A stretch of DNA of 64,000 nucleotides from Rhizobium etli_C (GCF_014198605.1 NZ_JACIHU010000012.1), one strand, 5' to 3'. Counted from the first letter of the stretch, positions 1-8,268 are shown. Numbers and translations: made by a program. Notes: generated by a model not told the origin, from the sequence alone.

Positions 1-115
1 CGTTGCCGAGCGACTTCACGACGAGGCCGATCTTGATGTCCGCGGCGGTTGCCGTGCCGGCCATCATGGCGACGGCGAGCGCGACGCCGAGCGCAAGTGT
101 CTTTGCGAGTTTCAT
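1..115 (-). CDS. rhaS: Rhamnose ABC transporter substrate-binding protein, N-terminal part only
   Basis: Only the first 38 codons are present; the gene runs off the left edge. The protein starts with a classic signal peptide (basic MKLAK start, hydrophobic core, cleavage expected after ATAA) followed by DIKIGLVVKSLGN, which is the opening strand of a periplasmic sugar-binding protein. A strong GGAGG ribosome site lies 8 bases before the ATG. It sits 46 bases downstream of the DeoR regulator on the same strand, matching the order rhaR-rhaS of the R. leguminosarum rhamnose operon (rhaRSTPQUK). Assignment as RhaS rests mainly on this context and on the divergent rhaDI genes, since too little protein is visible for a homology call. 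Confidence 0.75.
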   Translation of the reverse strand, partial: MKLAKTLALGVALAVAMMAGTATAADIKIGLVVKSLGN

Positions 116-161
116 GTACTTTCCTCCCTTAAAGATTAGACTTCCCCACCTCGGCGGCGCC

Positions 162-974
162 TCATGCGACCGACGAGGAATCCTCCTTCACAGCCTGGGC
201 CACCGGGCTTGCGACGACGAGCCGGATGCCGGCATTCTCGACCATGCGAGCCGCCTCTTCCGAAATCCCGTCATCGGTGATGATCACAGAAACGCGGTCG
301 AGCGGGCAGAGAATGAGGCTCGACCGGCGATTGAATTTGCTTGAATCGACCATGACGACGAGTTCGTCGGCCTGGTGCATCAGTTTCTGCTCGCTCTGGA
401 TGATGAGGGCATCGGCCTCCATGATGCCGAGCGGGCCGACGCCCTGGGCGCCGATGAACATGCGCCGCGCATAAAAATTGCGGATCGCGTCATTGTCGAA
501 AGGCGACAGGATCAGGCTCTGCTCGCGATAGATCGCGCCGCCCGGCACTGTCACCGTGTTTTTGGAATGTTTGACCAGATGTTCGGCGATCGCGAAAGAA
601 TTGGTCATCACCTGCAGGCGGTGACCGGCCATGTAATGCACCATCTGGAAGGTCGTCGTGCCGCCATTGATGATGATGGCGTCGCCCGCTTCGCAGAGAT
701 CGACGGCTGCGCGTGCAATTGCGCGCTTTTTATCGATATTGACTGATTCTGAAACCCGGAAGGGCCGGCCGGCAAGATTGCCGAGCTGCGGCGGATGCAC
801 CGCTTCGGCGCCTCCGCGGACACGGCGGATCTTGCCCTGCACATGAAGAGCCGCAATGTCGCGTCGGATTGTCGCTTCCGAAGCCTCCGTCAGCTCGGAA
901 ATGTCCTGGATCGTAACGACGGACTTTTCCTGAACGGCGCTTAAGATAATGCGATGGCGTTCGCGTTCGTGCAT
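162..974 (-). CDS. rhaR: DeoR-family transcriptional regulator of rhamnose catabolism
   Basis: A 270-residue protein with an N-terminal DeoR helix-turn-helix (residues about 5-55, including the TIQDISELTEASEATIRRDI pattern) and a C-terminal sugar-phosphate-sensing domain with the GGTTTFQM phosphate-binding loop. The start at MHERERHR is chosen because GAGGAGG lies just upstream; a longer reading frame adds 11 residues without a ribosome site. It is the first gene of the leftward rha operon and is divergent from rhaD. In R. leguminosarum RhaR is the negative regulator of both rhamnose transcripts. The 18-base inverted repeats in the 198-base intergenic region are the likely binding sites. Confidence 0.88.
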   Translation of the reverse strand: MHERERHRIILSAVQEKSVVTIQDISELTEASEATIRRDIAALHVQGKIRRVRGGAEAVHPPQLGNLAGRPFRVSESVNIDKKRAIARAAVDLCEAGDAIIINGGTTTFQMVHYMAGHRLQVMTNSFAIAEHLVKHSKNTVTVPGGAIYREQSLILSPFDNDAIRNFYARRMFIGAQGVGPLGIMEADALIIQSEQKLMHQADELVVMVDSSKFNRRSSLILCPLDRVSVIITDDGISEEAARMVENAGIRLVVASPVAQAVKEDSSSVA

Positions 975-1019
975 TGGGCTCCTCCTCTTGTCACATTTAT
1001 TTCGCATCCCTTAATGACT

Positions 1020-1090
1020 GTCAATCACAAACGATCATAAAATTTCATATTGCGATGCAGCATAATCGATTTTGATCGTTTTCGATTGAC
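1020..1090. promoter_or_regulatory. Probable RhaR operator: paired 18-base inverted repeats
   Basis: GTCAATCACAAACGATCA (1020-1037) and TGATCGTTTTCGATTGAC (1073-1090) are reverse complements at 16 of 18 positions. They flank an AT-rich stretch midway between the divergent rhaR and rhaD genes. This is the arrangement expected of a DeoR-type repressor controlling both transcripts. Binding itself is inferred. Confidence 0.6.
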
Positions 1091-1172
1091 AAGCGCACTT
1101 TTGATGCGCGATACCGTGAGCGAAAGGGCGCGCTGATCGCGGTCCCTGACAAGCCTGATATGGGAGGATGAT

Positions 1173-3269
1173 ATGGCGGCGAACGTCCGGCTTCTGGAAA
1201 ACCGGTGGGATGATGGTTATGCGGCGGGTCTCGATGAGCCCGGCAAGCTGCTCTATCGCTCCAATCTGCTCGGCGCCGACAAGCGCATCACCAATTACGG
1301 CGGCGGCAACACCTCGGCGAAGGTGATGGAAACCGATCCGCTTGATGGCGGCAAGGTCAAAGTGCTCTGGGTCAAGGGCTCCGGCGGCGACGTCGGCACC
1401 ATCAAGCTCGACGGTTTCGCCACACTCTACCAGGACAAGCTGGAGTCGCTGAAATCCATCTATAAAGGTGTCGAAGACGAAGACCGCATGGTCGGCTTCC
1501 TGCCGCACTGCACCTTCAATCTCAACGGCCGTGCCGCCTCGATCGACACGCCGCTGCATGGTTTCGTGCCTTTCACCCATGTCGATCACATGCATCCCGA
1601 CGCCATCATCGCCATTGCCGCGTCGAAGAATTCGAAAGAATTGACGCAGCAGATCTTTGGCAACGAGATCGGCTGGCTGCCCTGGCGTCGTCCGGGCTTC
1701 CAGCTCGGCCTCGATCTCGAAGCCTTCGTCAAGGCGAACCCGAACGCCAAGGGTGTTGTGCTCGAAAGCCATGGCCTCTTCACCTGGGCGAATGATGCCA
1801 AGGCCTGCTACGAGCTGACGCTCGAGATCATCAACAAGGCGATCGTCTGGTTTGCCGAAAAGACCGAAGGCAAGACGATTTTCGGCGGCGCGGTCACGCA
1901 GAGCCTGCCGGTTGTCGAGCGCCGCGCCATTGCCGCCCGGCTGATGCCGGAGATTCGCGGCCGCATCGGCAAGCAGGAACGCAAGCTCGGGCATTTCGAC
2001 GATCAGGACGCCGTACTCGAATTTGTCAATTCCAGGGATTTGCGCCCGCTCGGCGCGCTCGGCACCAGCTGCCCGGACCATTTCCTGCGCACCAAGATCC
2101 GGCCGCTGATCGTCGATTTCGATCCCGCCAGGCCGGATGTCGAAGCGATCGTCGCCGGCCTCGACAAGGCGCTGGAAGACTACCGCGCCGATTACGCCCG
2201 CTATTACAACGACTGCAAGCATGACAATTCGCCCGCCATGCGCGACGCCAATCCGGTGATCTTTCTTGTTCCCGGCGTCGGCATGCTGTCCTTTGCGCGC
2301 GACAAGGCGACATCGCGCATCGCCAGCGAATTCTACGTCAACGCCATCAACGTCATGCGCGGCGCTTCGACGGTCTCGGAATATCAGGGCCTGCCGGAGC
2401 AGGAGGCCTTCGACATCGAATACTGGCTGCTCGAAGAGGCGAAGCTGCAGCGCATGCCGAAGCCGAAGAGCCTCGCTGGCCGGGTGGCCTTCGTCACCGG
2501 CGGCGCCGGCGGCATCGGCCGGGCGACGGCCGCGCGCCTCGTCGGCGAGGGCGCCTGCGTGGTGCTTGCCGATATCGACCAGGCGGCGCTTGAGGGCACC
2601 GAGGCCGATTTCGTCAAGAAATACGGCGCCGATGCCGTGCGCAGCGTCCGGCTCGACGTCACTAAGGAAGACGCGGTGATCGCCTCCTTCGCGGAAGCCT
2701 CGGTCGAATTCGGCGGCATCGATATCCTCGTCTCGAATGCCGGCATTGCCTCCTCCGCGCCGATCGAAGCCACCGAGCTTGCGACCTGGAACCGCAATAT
2801 CGATATTCTGGCGACCGGCTATTTCCTCGTCTCGCGCGAAGCTTTCCGCCTGTTCCGCCGCCAGGCGCTCGGCGGCAACATCGTCTTCGTCGCCTCGAAA
2901 AACGGTCTCGCCGCTTCGCCGAATGCCTCTGCCTACTGCACGGCGAAGGCCGCCGAAATCCATCTCGCCCGTTGCTTGGCGTTGGAAGGCGCGGATGCCG
3001 GCATCCGCGTCAACACCGTCAATCCGGATGCGGTCCTGCGCGGCTCCAAGATCTGGAGCGGTGAATGGCGCGAACAGCGTGCGGCCTCCTCGAAGATAGA
3101 GGTGGACGACCTGGAGGAGCATTACCGCAAGCGTTCCATGCTGAAGCTCAACGTGTTCCCGGAAGACATCGCCGAAGCGGTGTACTTCCTTGCGTCTGAT
3201 CTCTCCGCCAAGTCGACCGGCAACATCATCAACGTCGACGCCGGCAACGTGCAGAGTTTCACACGCTAG
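1173..3269 (+). CDS. rhaD: Bifunctional rhamnulose-1-phosphate aldolase / lactaldehyde dehydrogenase
   Basis: A 698-residue fusion. Residues about 20-400 form a class II aldolase/adducin domain with the HVDHMH metal cluster at 136-141. Residues about 430-698 form a short-chain dehydrogenase with the glycine-rich TGGAGGIG motif near 442-449, the SNAG motif and an active-site YxxxK (YCTAK) near 588. Known RhaD enzymes of this fused type split L-rhamnulose-1-phosphate to dihydroxyacetone phosphate and L-lactaldehyde and oxidise the latter. GGAGG precedes the ATG by 7 bases. The gene is divergent from rhaR and is followed after an inserted Pmp3 gene by rhaI, matching the described rhaDI transcript of R. 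leguminosarum. Confidence 0.93.
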   Translation: MAANVRLLENRWDDGYAAGLDEPGKLLYRSNLLGADKRITNYGGGNTSAKVMETDPLDGGKVKVLWVKGSGGDVGTIKLDGFATLYQDKLESLKSIYKGVEDEDRMVGFLPHCTFNLNGRAASIDTPLHGFVPFTHVDHMHPDAIIAIAASKNSKELTQQIFGNEIGWLPWRRPGFQLGLDLEAFVKANPNAKGVVLESHGLFTWANDAKACYELTLEIINKAIVWFAEKTEGKTIFGGAVTQSLPVVERRAIAARLMPEIRGRIGKQERKLGHFDDQDAVLEFVNSRDLRPLGALGTSCPDHFLRTKIRPLIVDFDPARPDVEAIVAGLDKALEDYRADYARYYNDCKHDNSPAMRDANPVIFLVPGVGMLSFARDKATSRIASEFYVNAINVMRGASTVSEYQGLPEQEAFDIEYWLLEEAKLQRMPKPKSLAGRVAFVTGGAGGIGRATAARLVGEGACVVLADIDQAALEGTEADFVKKYGADAVRSVRLDVTKEDAVIASFAEASVEFGGIDILVSNAGIASSAPIEATELATWNRNIDILATGYFLVSREAFRLFRRQALGGNIVFVASKNGLAASPNASAYCTAKAAEIHLARCLALEGADAGIRVNTVNPDAVLRGSKIWSGEWREQRAASSKIEVDDLEEHYRKRSMLKLNVFPEDIAEAVYFLASDLSAKSTGNIINVDAGNVQSFTR

Positions 3270-3330
3270 AGCAATTCCAGCAAAAGTGTGCAGCGGTTTT
3301 GCGTCCGGAATTGCGTCAAGCAAACGGAAA
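3270..3330. repeat. Rhizobial palindromic intergenic element
   Basis: Directly after the rhaD stop codon, GCAATTCC (3271-3278) pairs with GGAATTGC (3307-3314), and GCAAAA (3280-3285) with TTTTGC (3297-3302), giving a long imperfect hairpin with a GTGTGCAGCGG loop. From memory, near-identical elements occur between many genes in Rhizobium genomes. It fills the gap between the convergent rhaD and Pmp3 genes and could act as a bidirectional transcript end, though it has no clear T-tract. Confidence 0.6.
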
Positions 3331-3333
3331 GAG

Positions 3334-3492
3334 CTATTTTCGGAGGATCACCCATATTGCGTGGATGATCCCCGGCACATAGCCGCAAAGCGTCAGCAAT
3401 ATGTTGAGCCAGAAATGCAGGCCGATCCCGACCTGCAGGAATACGCCAAGGGGCGGCAGGATGATCGCAAGAAGAATGCGGACGATGTCCAT
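3334..3492 (-). CDS. Pmp3/YqaE-family small membrane protein
   Basis: A 52-residue protein with two hydrophobic segments (about 2-22 and 28-50) and the family hallmark ILPPLGVFLQVG followed by WLNILLTLCGYVPGIIHAIWV. Members are small plasma-membrane proteolipids linked to salt and cold stress and membrane potential. The start at MDIVRI is preferred because AGGAG lies 6 bases upstream; a longer frame to 3540 lacks this. It sits on the opposite strand inside the rhaD-rhaI interval, so either it interrupts the rhaDI transcript region or rhaI is transcribed across it. Family assignment is secure, biological role is not. Confidence 0.88.
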   Translation of the reverse strand: MDIVRILLAIILPPLGVFLQVGIGLHFWLNILLTLCGYVPGIIHAIWVILRK

Positions 3493-3571
3493 CGTAGCTC
3501 CTGAGTTTTGAAGACATACAAGCATTAGAACGCAAACCACGGTTCTATGGTTCGCGAGGTGGGAGGAAACA

Positions 3572-4864
3572 ATGGCTGAATTCAGGATTGCGCCGGATCT
3601 GGTCGCGACGGAAAATGAAAAGCGGGCGGCGGCGCTGAAAGCCGATTACGACGCATTGGGTGCGACGCTCGACCGCCGCGGCGTCGATATCGAAGCAATC
3701 ACCCGCAAGGTCTCCGAATTTTTCGTCGCCGTTCCCTCCTGGGGTGTTGGCACCGGCGGCACGCGCTTTGCGCGTTTTCCCGGAACCGGCGAGCCGCGTG
3801 GCATCTTCGACAAGCTCGACGATTGCGCCGTCATCAACCAGCTGACGCAGGCGACGCCGAATGTCTCGCTGCATATTCCCTGGGACAAAGCGGATGCCAA
3901 GGAATTGAAGGCCAAGGGCGATGCGCTCGGCCTCGGCTTCGACGCAATGAATTCGAACACCTTTTCCGATGCTCCGGGACAGGCCCATTCCTATAAATAC
4001 GGTTCGCTCAGCCATACCGATGCGGCAACGCGCGCACAGGCGGTCGAGCACAATCTCGAATGCATCGAGATCGGCAAGGCGATCGGCTCCAAGGCGCTCA
4101 CGGTGTGGATCGGCGACGGCTCGAACTTCCCCGGCCAGAGCAATTTCACCAGGGCCTTCGAGCGTTACCTCGCCTCGATGGCTGACATTTACAAGGCACT
4201 GCCCGACGACTGGAAGCTCTTCACCGAGCACAAGATGTACGAGCCGGCCTTCTATTCGACGATCGTGCAGGATTGGGGCACCAACTACCTGATCGCCCAG
4301 ACGCTCGGCCCCAAGGCCCACTGCCTCGTCGATCTCGGCCATCATGCACCGAACACCAATATCGAAATGATCGTCGCCCGGCTGATCCAGTTCGGCAAGC
4401 TCGGCGGTTTCCACTTCAACGATTCGAAATATGGCGACGACGATCTCGATGCCGGCGCGATCGATCCCTATCGGCTGTTCCTAGTCTTCAACGAGCTGGT
4501 CGATGCCGAGCAGCGCGGCGTCAGCGACTTCAATCCGGCCCATATGATCGACCAGTCGCACAATGTCACCGACCCGATCGAGAGTCTGATCAACAGCGCC
4601 AACGAAATCCGCCGCGCCTATGCGCAGGCGCTGATCGTCGACCGCAAGGCGCTCGATGGTTACCAGCAGGACAATGACGCGCTGATGGCGTCGGAAACGC
4701 TGAAGCGCGCCTATCGCGCCGATGTCGAGCCGATCCTCGCTGAAGCCCGGCGCAGGGCCGGCGGCGCGATCGACCCGATCGCCGCCTACCGCGCCAGCGG
4801 CTACCGCAACAAGGTGGCCGCTGAGCGCCCGGCTTCCGTTGCCGGCGGCGGCGGTATCATCTGA
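3572..4864 (+). CDS. rhaI: L-rhamnose isomerase, rhizobial type
   Basis: A 430-residue TIM-barrel sugar isomerase that converts L-rhamnose to L-rhamnulose, the step before the kinase and RhaD. Visible metal-site elements include TEHKMYEPAFY (near 218), DLGHH (near 256), and HFNDSKYGDDDLD (near 286-298). The length and sequence fit the rhizobial RhaI group, which is distinct from the E. coli RhaA length class. GTGGGAGGAAAC provides the ribosome site before the ATG. The gene is transcribed in the same direction as rhaD, 302 bases downstream, with the small Pmp3 gene on the opposite strand between them. Confidence 0.92.
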   Translation: MAEFRIAPDLVATENEKRAAALKADYDALGATLDRRGVDIEAITRKVSEFFVAVPSWGVGTGGTRFARFPGTGEPRGIFDKLDDCAVINQLTQATPNVSLHIPWDKADAKELKAKGDALGLGFDAMNSNTFSDAPGQAHSYKYGSLSHTDAATRAQAVEHNLECIEIGKAIGSKALTVWIGDGSNFPGQSNFTRAFERYLASMADIYKALPDDWKLFTEHKMYEPAFYSTIVQDWGTNYLIAQTLGPKAHCLVDLGHHAPNTNIEMIVARLIQFGKLGGFHFNDSKYGDDDLDAGAIDPYRLFLVFNELVDAEQRGVSDFNPAHMIDQSHNVTDPIESLINSANEIRRAYAQALIVDRKALDGYQQDNDALMASETLKRAYRADVEPILAEARRRAGGAIDPIAAYRASGYRNKVAAERPASVAGGGGII

Positions 4865-4911
4865 GCCTACGTCGCCGGCGGCGCAGGTGATGCGCTGCCG
4901 GCAATCATCGT

Positions 4912-5370
4912 TTACGGCTTCCAGGCGCCGGCGATCTGCCGGGTGGCGATGTTCAGCCGGTTCCAGACATTGATATTGGCGATGGCGATGACCAGGGCCG
5001 CAAGGCTCCTGCCGTCATAGTGCCGGGTCGCCTCGTCCCAGATCTCGTCCGGCACCGGGTCGGCGCGGTCGCTGGTGCGGGTCACGGCCTCGGTCAGCGC
5101 AAGCGCCGCCCGTTCGGCATCGTTGAAATAGGGTGTGTCGCGCCAGGCGCTGACGGCAAAAAGCCGCTCATCGGTCTCGCCGAGCTTCTTGGCGATGCGC
5201 GGATGCCCGTCGATGCAGACGCTGCAGCCGTTGATCTGGCTGGCGCGCAGATTGACGAGTTCGAGCAGCTTCGGTGAAAGGCCGGCCTCTTCCGGCACTT
5301 TGCCGAGGGCGTTCAGCGCCTGCATGGCAGCGGGAAGGACGAAGGCGGGATTTCCCATTCTCTCCTGCAT
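4912..5370 (-). CDS. AhpD-like carboxymuconolactone decarboxylase family protein, likely ECF sigma target
   Basis: A 152-residue AhpD-fold protein with the peroxidase-type motif CSVCIDGH, giving C49, C52 and H56. Such proteins use the cysteine pair in thiol-based reduction of peroxides or reactive compounds. AAGGAG lies 7 bases before the ATG. It is divergent from the ECF sigma factor at 5479. ECF41-type sigma factors are known to sit beside and activate one gene of the carboxymuconolactone decarboxylase/oxidoreductase/epimerase class, and a matching TGTCACA-N16-CGTC promoter faces this gene. The true substrate is unknown. Confidence 0.87.
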   Translation of the reverse strand: MQERMGNPAFVLPAAMQALNALGKVPEEAGLSPKLLELVNLRASQINGCSVCIDGHPRIAKKLGETDERLFAVSAWRDTPYFNDAERAALALTEAVTRTSDRADPVPDEIWDEATRHYDGRSLAALVIAIANINVWNRLNIATRQIAGAWKP

Positions 5371-5415
5371 GATATGTCTCCTTGATGCGTTTTACTTTCG
5401 ACGATCCGCCGGCAC

Positions 5416-5442
5416 TGTCACACCGGCCGGCTTCCATTCGTC
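5416..5442 (+). promoter_or_regulatory. ECF41-type promoter in front of the sigma factor gene
   Basis: TGTCACA at 5416-5422 and CGTC at 5439-5442 are separated by exactly 16 bases and point toward the sigma gene, whose GTG starts 36 bases further on. This is the published ECF41 promoter pattern. It suggests autoregulation. Confidence 0.65.
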
Positions 5443-5450
5443 ATGGCCTT

Positions 5451-5477
5451 GACGCAACGCAGCGGAGGAATGTGACA
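5451..5477 (-). promoter_or_regulatory. ECF41-type promoter in front of the AhpD-like gene
   Basis: Read on the minus strand, TGTCACA (5477-5471) is followed after exactly 16 bases by CGTC (5454-5451). The expected transcript start near 5444 leaves a leader of about 74 bases before the AhpD-like ATG at 5370. The -35 element touches the ribosome site and start codon of the divergent sigma gene. Confidence 0.68.
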
Positions 5478-5478
5478 C

Positions 5479-6345
5479 GTGGACGAGAAAAAATGGCTGG
5501 CCGATGAATTCGAGGCGAACCGGGGGCATCTCAGGGCTGCGGCCTATCGGATGCTCGGTTCACGCAGTGAGGCGGAGGATGCCGTTCAGGAGGCCTGGCT
5601 GCGGCTGAGCCGCACCGATGCGACCGGGATCGGCAATCTCGGCGGTTGGCTGACGACGGTCGTGGCGCGCATCTGCCTCGACATGCTGCGCGCCCGCAGA
5701 AGCCGACGCGAGGAGCCGCTGGAGATGCCCGTACATGCGGCAGTCGCCGATCCGGCTGGGGATCCCGAACGCGAAGCAGCCTTCGCCGATTCCCTCGGTC
5801 TGGCGCTGCTCGTGGTGCTGCAGACGCTGGCGCCGGCCGAACGTGTCGCCTTCGTGCTGCACGACATGTTCGATCTGCCGTTCGACGAGATCGCGCCGAT
5901 CATCGGCCGTTCCTCCGCCGCCACCCGGCAGCTCGCAAGCCGCGCCCGCCGCCGCGTCCAGGGCATGGACGAAGCGCCGGATGTCGATCTTGGCCGCAAG
6001 CGGGCGATCGCCGAGGCCTTTCTGGCTGCGTCCCGCAACAGCGATCTGGAGGGGTTGCTTGCGGTGCTCGCCCCCGACGTCGCCTTCCGGCCGGATGCGA
6101 CTGCCGCCCGATATAGTATCGGCGCCATGCGCGGCGCGACCGACGTCGCTGCGGCCTTCAAGGGCCGGGCGCAGTCAGCGGAAATGGCCATGGTCGACGG
6201 CGAGCTCGGCTTTGTGGTGCACATTGACGGCCAGATCCGCGTCGCGGTGACGCTGACGATCGATGAGAAGGGGATCGTCGCGATCGATGCCGTCGCCGAT
6301 CCGGATCAGCTGGAGCGGCTCGACTTTTCGATCCTGCGGGATTGA
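5479..6345 (+). CDS. ECF-family RNA polymerase sigma factor with C-terminal SnoaL-like domain (ECF41-like)
   Basis: A 288-residue protein. Region sigma2 (about 10-80) contains RMLGSRSEAEDAVQEAW, and sigma4 (about 110-160) contains LPFDEIAPIIGRSSAATRQLASRARR. The remaining 120 residues form a NTF2/SnoaL-like extension (RAIAEAFLAASRNSDLEGLL...). ECF41 factors carry such an extension in place of an anti-sigma factor. It ends with DPDQLERL, resembling the family NPDKL motif, but the DGGGK motif is not evident, so it may be a divergent branch. The GTG start is supported by GGAGG 10 bases upstream. It is divergent from its likely target gene. Confidence 0.85.
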   Translation: MDEKKWLADEFEANRGHLRAAAYRMLGSRSEAEDAVQEAWLRLSRTDATGIGNLGGWLTTVVARICLDMLRARRSRREEPLEMPVHAAVADPAGDPEREAAFADSLGLALLVVLQTLAPAERVAFVLHDMFDLPFDEIAPIIGRSSAATRQLASRARRRVQGMDEAPDVDLGRKRAIAEAFLAASRNSDLEGLLAVLAPDVAFRPDATAARYSIGAMRGATDVAAAFKGRAQSAEMAMVDGELGFVVHIDGQIRVAVTLTIDEKGIVAIDAVADPDQLERLDFSILRD

Positions 6346-6430
6346 AAGCAAACGCGGTTCTTTGAAACCCGCGCGCTTCGGAAGAGGCGCGCCGCGTCCG
6401 ATTGCTGACCGCCAGCAGGCGTCATTTTTC

Positions 6431-6490
6431 TTGACAGCGATGCCGCCGGCTTTATTCTATTATAAGGCCTTATGTATCATAATTGTGGAA
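6431..6490 (+). promoter_or_regulatory. Promoter-operator module of the amidohydrolase gene, shared with the ABC operon at 34.2 kb
   Basis: TTGACA (6431-6436), 16 bases, TATTCT (6453-6458), 19 bases, CATAATTGTGGAA (6478-6490). The same three elements with the same two spacings occur at 34152-34211. The downstream block would lie just past the transcript start, the usual position for a repressor site. The leader to the ATG at 6591 is about 120 bases. Confidence 0.65.
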
Positions 6491-6590
6491 TTTCTGCGAT
6501 GTGATGCAGACGGCGCCGTCTCCTATCTCCCCCATTGCCTCTCATCGTGACCTGCAGACAGGTTTCGAGACCTCGAAAGGAACGCATATC

Positions 6591-7799
6591 ATGCCCGGCG
6601 ACCAGGCAAAGAAGCCGCTTCTCCTCACCAATGTCAAACCGGTGGCTTTCGGTGCCGGCGCAGGCGAGGGGGTGATCGACATTCTCGTCGATGCCGAAGG
6701 CAGGATTACCGAGATCGGGCCGTCGCTCGCGGCCTCTCAAGATGTCACGCGCATCGACGGCAAGGGTGCCTTCGTCTCGCCCGGCTGGATCGACTTGCAT
6801 GTGCATATCTGGCATGGCGGCACCGACATTTCGATCCGCCCCTCTCAATGCGGTCTCGAGCGCGGCGTCACAACGCTTGTCGATGCCGGGTCGGCGGGCG
6901 AGGCGAATTTCCACGGTTTCCGCGAATATATCATCGAGCCCTCGCGCGAGCGCATCAAGGCCTTCCTGAACCTCGGCTCGATCGGTCTTGTCGCCTGCAA
7001 CCGTGTCGCCGAACTCAGGGATATCAGAGATATCGACCTCGACCGCATCCTCGAAGTCTATGCCGAAAACAGCGAGCACATCGTCGGCATCAAGGTGCGC
7101 GCCAGCCACGTCATCACGGGTTCCTGGGGCGTCACCCCGGTCAAGCTCGGCAAGAAGATTGCCAAGATCCTCAAGGTGCCGATGATGGTGCATGTCGGCG
7201 AGCCGCCGGCGCTCTATGATGAAGTGCTCGAAATCCTCGGACCCGGCGACGTCGTCACCCACTGCTTCAACGGCAAGGCCGGGTCGAGCATCATGGAGGA
7301 CGAGGATCTCTTCAGTCTCGCCGAGCGCTGCGCTTCGGAGGGCATCCGCCTCGACATCGGCCATGGCGGCGCCTCCTTCTCATTCAAGGTCGCCGAGGCG
7401 GCGATCGCCCGCGGTCTGCTGCCGTTTTCGATCTCGACCGACCTGCACGGCCACTCGATGAATTTTCCGGTCTGGGACCTGGCGACGACGATGTCGAAGC
7501 TGCTGAGCGTCGGCATGCCCTTCGACAAGGTGGTCGAAGCCGTCACCCATGCGCCGGCGTCGGTCATCAAGCTGCCGATGGAGAACCGGCTTTTGGTCGG
7601 CGCGCAAGCCGAATTCACCGTTTTCGACCTGGTCGATTCCGACCTCGAAGCGACGGATTCCAACGGCGATGTCTCGGTCTTGAACAAGCTGTTTGAGCCG
7701 CGCTATGCAGTGATCGGCGCCGAGGCCGTCACCGCCAGCCGCTACGTGCCGCAAGCGCGCAAGCTAGTGCGCCATAGCCATGGCTATTCCTACAGATAG
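6591..7799 (+). CDS. Amidohydrolase/deacetylase-family metallohydrolase (dihydroorotase-like)
   Basis: A 402-residue TIM-barrel amidohydrolase. Metal ligands are visible in order: DLHVHIWHGG (HxH), GIKVRAS (candidate carboxylated lysine), MMVHVGE, VVTHCFNG and the catalytic aspartate in ISTDLHGHS. It belongs to the group often paired with SelA-like PLP enzymes in catabolic loci (the Enterococcus EF_0837/EF_0838 arrangement). The start at MPGDQAKK is supported by GAAAGG upstream; a longer frame extends back into the promoter. Its promoter module matches that of the 34-42 kb operon, which contains the SelA-like partner. The substrate is unknown; hydrolysis of a cyclic amide or N-acyl compound is inferred. 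Confidence 0.88.
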   Translation: MPGDQAKKPLLLTNVKPVAFGAGAGEGVIDILVDAEGRITEIGPSLAASQDVTRIDGKGAFVSPGWIDLHVHIWHGGTDISIRPSQCGLERGVTTLVDAGSAGEANFHGFREYIIEPSRERIKAFLNLGSIGLVACNRVAELRDIRDIDLDRILEVYAENSEHIVGIKVRASHVITGSWGVTPVKLGKKIAKILKVPMMVHVGEPPALYDEVLEILGPGDVVTHCFNGKAGSSIMEDEDLFSLAERCASEGIRLDIGHGGASFSFKVAEAAIARGLLPFSISTDLHGHSMNFPVWDLATTMSKLLSVGMPFDKVVEAVTHAPASVIKLPMENRLLVGAQAEFTVFDLVDSDLEATDSNGDVSVLNKLFEPRYAVIGAEAVTASRYVPQARKLVRHSHGYSYR

Positions 7800-7851
7800 A
7801 ATCGTTGCCGGCCTGGTTCGATGAGAGATTCGTCCGAAACGCGACAGGCGT

Positions 7852-8268
7852 TTAATGATTCCAGGGGTTTACGACAGTAAGCCCCGCAGCTTCAAAGGGG
7901 CTAACGTCGCGCGTTGCGACCACAAAGCCCTTCGAAGCAGCGATTGCAGCGATATATCCGTCCGGGGTTGGAAATCCTTTGCCGCCCGCACGAGCCCTGA
8001 CGGCAAGATCGGCATAGTGTCGGGCCGCTTCCGCGTCAAACGACAACACGCGATCCTGAAACAGTTCGAGTATGCGGCCGAGTGTTTCGGTTAGCGCCGT
8101 CTTGCGCCGACCGTCCGGCAGCGCGCCGATGCCAAACAGCAACTCGGCCAACGTCACACTCGACAAATACAAGGTTTCAGCGACCTGCTCGTTCAGCCAT
8201 GACCGCACAGCCGAATGAGGGGTTGGTTTCATCGCCTCGGAAAGAACGTTCGTATCCAGAACGATCAT
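7852..8268 (-). CDS. vapC: PIN-domain toxin, VapC/FitB type
   Basis: A 138-residue PIN-domain protein. The acidic metal-binding residues are placed as expected: D5 in MIVLDTNVLSE, E in TLAELLFGI, D in SFDAEAARHYADL and D in TPDGYIAAIA. VapC toxins are Mg-dependent RNases, usually acting on tRNA or rRNA. The gene overlaps the antitoxin stop codon by 4 bases (ATGA), so the two are translationally coupled. It lies convergent to the amidohydrolase gene. Confidence 0.9.
   Translation of the reverse strand: MIVLDTNVLSEAMKPTPHSAVRSWLNEQVAETLYLSSVTLAELLFGIGALPDGRRKTALTETLGRILELFQDRVLSFDAEAARHYADLAVRARAGGKGFPTPDGYIAAIAASKGFVVATRDVSPFEAAGLTVVNPWNH

Noticed and set aside
1035..3323. A 762-codon open frame on the minus strand across rhaD
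   Set aside because: It is the antisense shadow of rhaD in GC-rich DNA; its translation is low-complexity (rich in G, D, A, R, E, F) with no domain, while rhaD has clear motifs.
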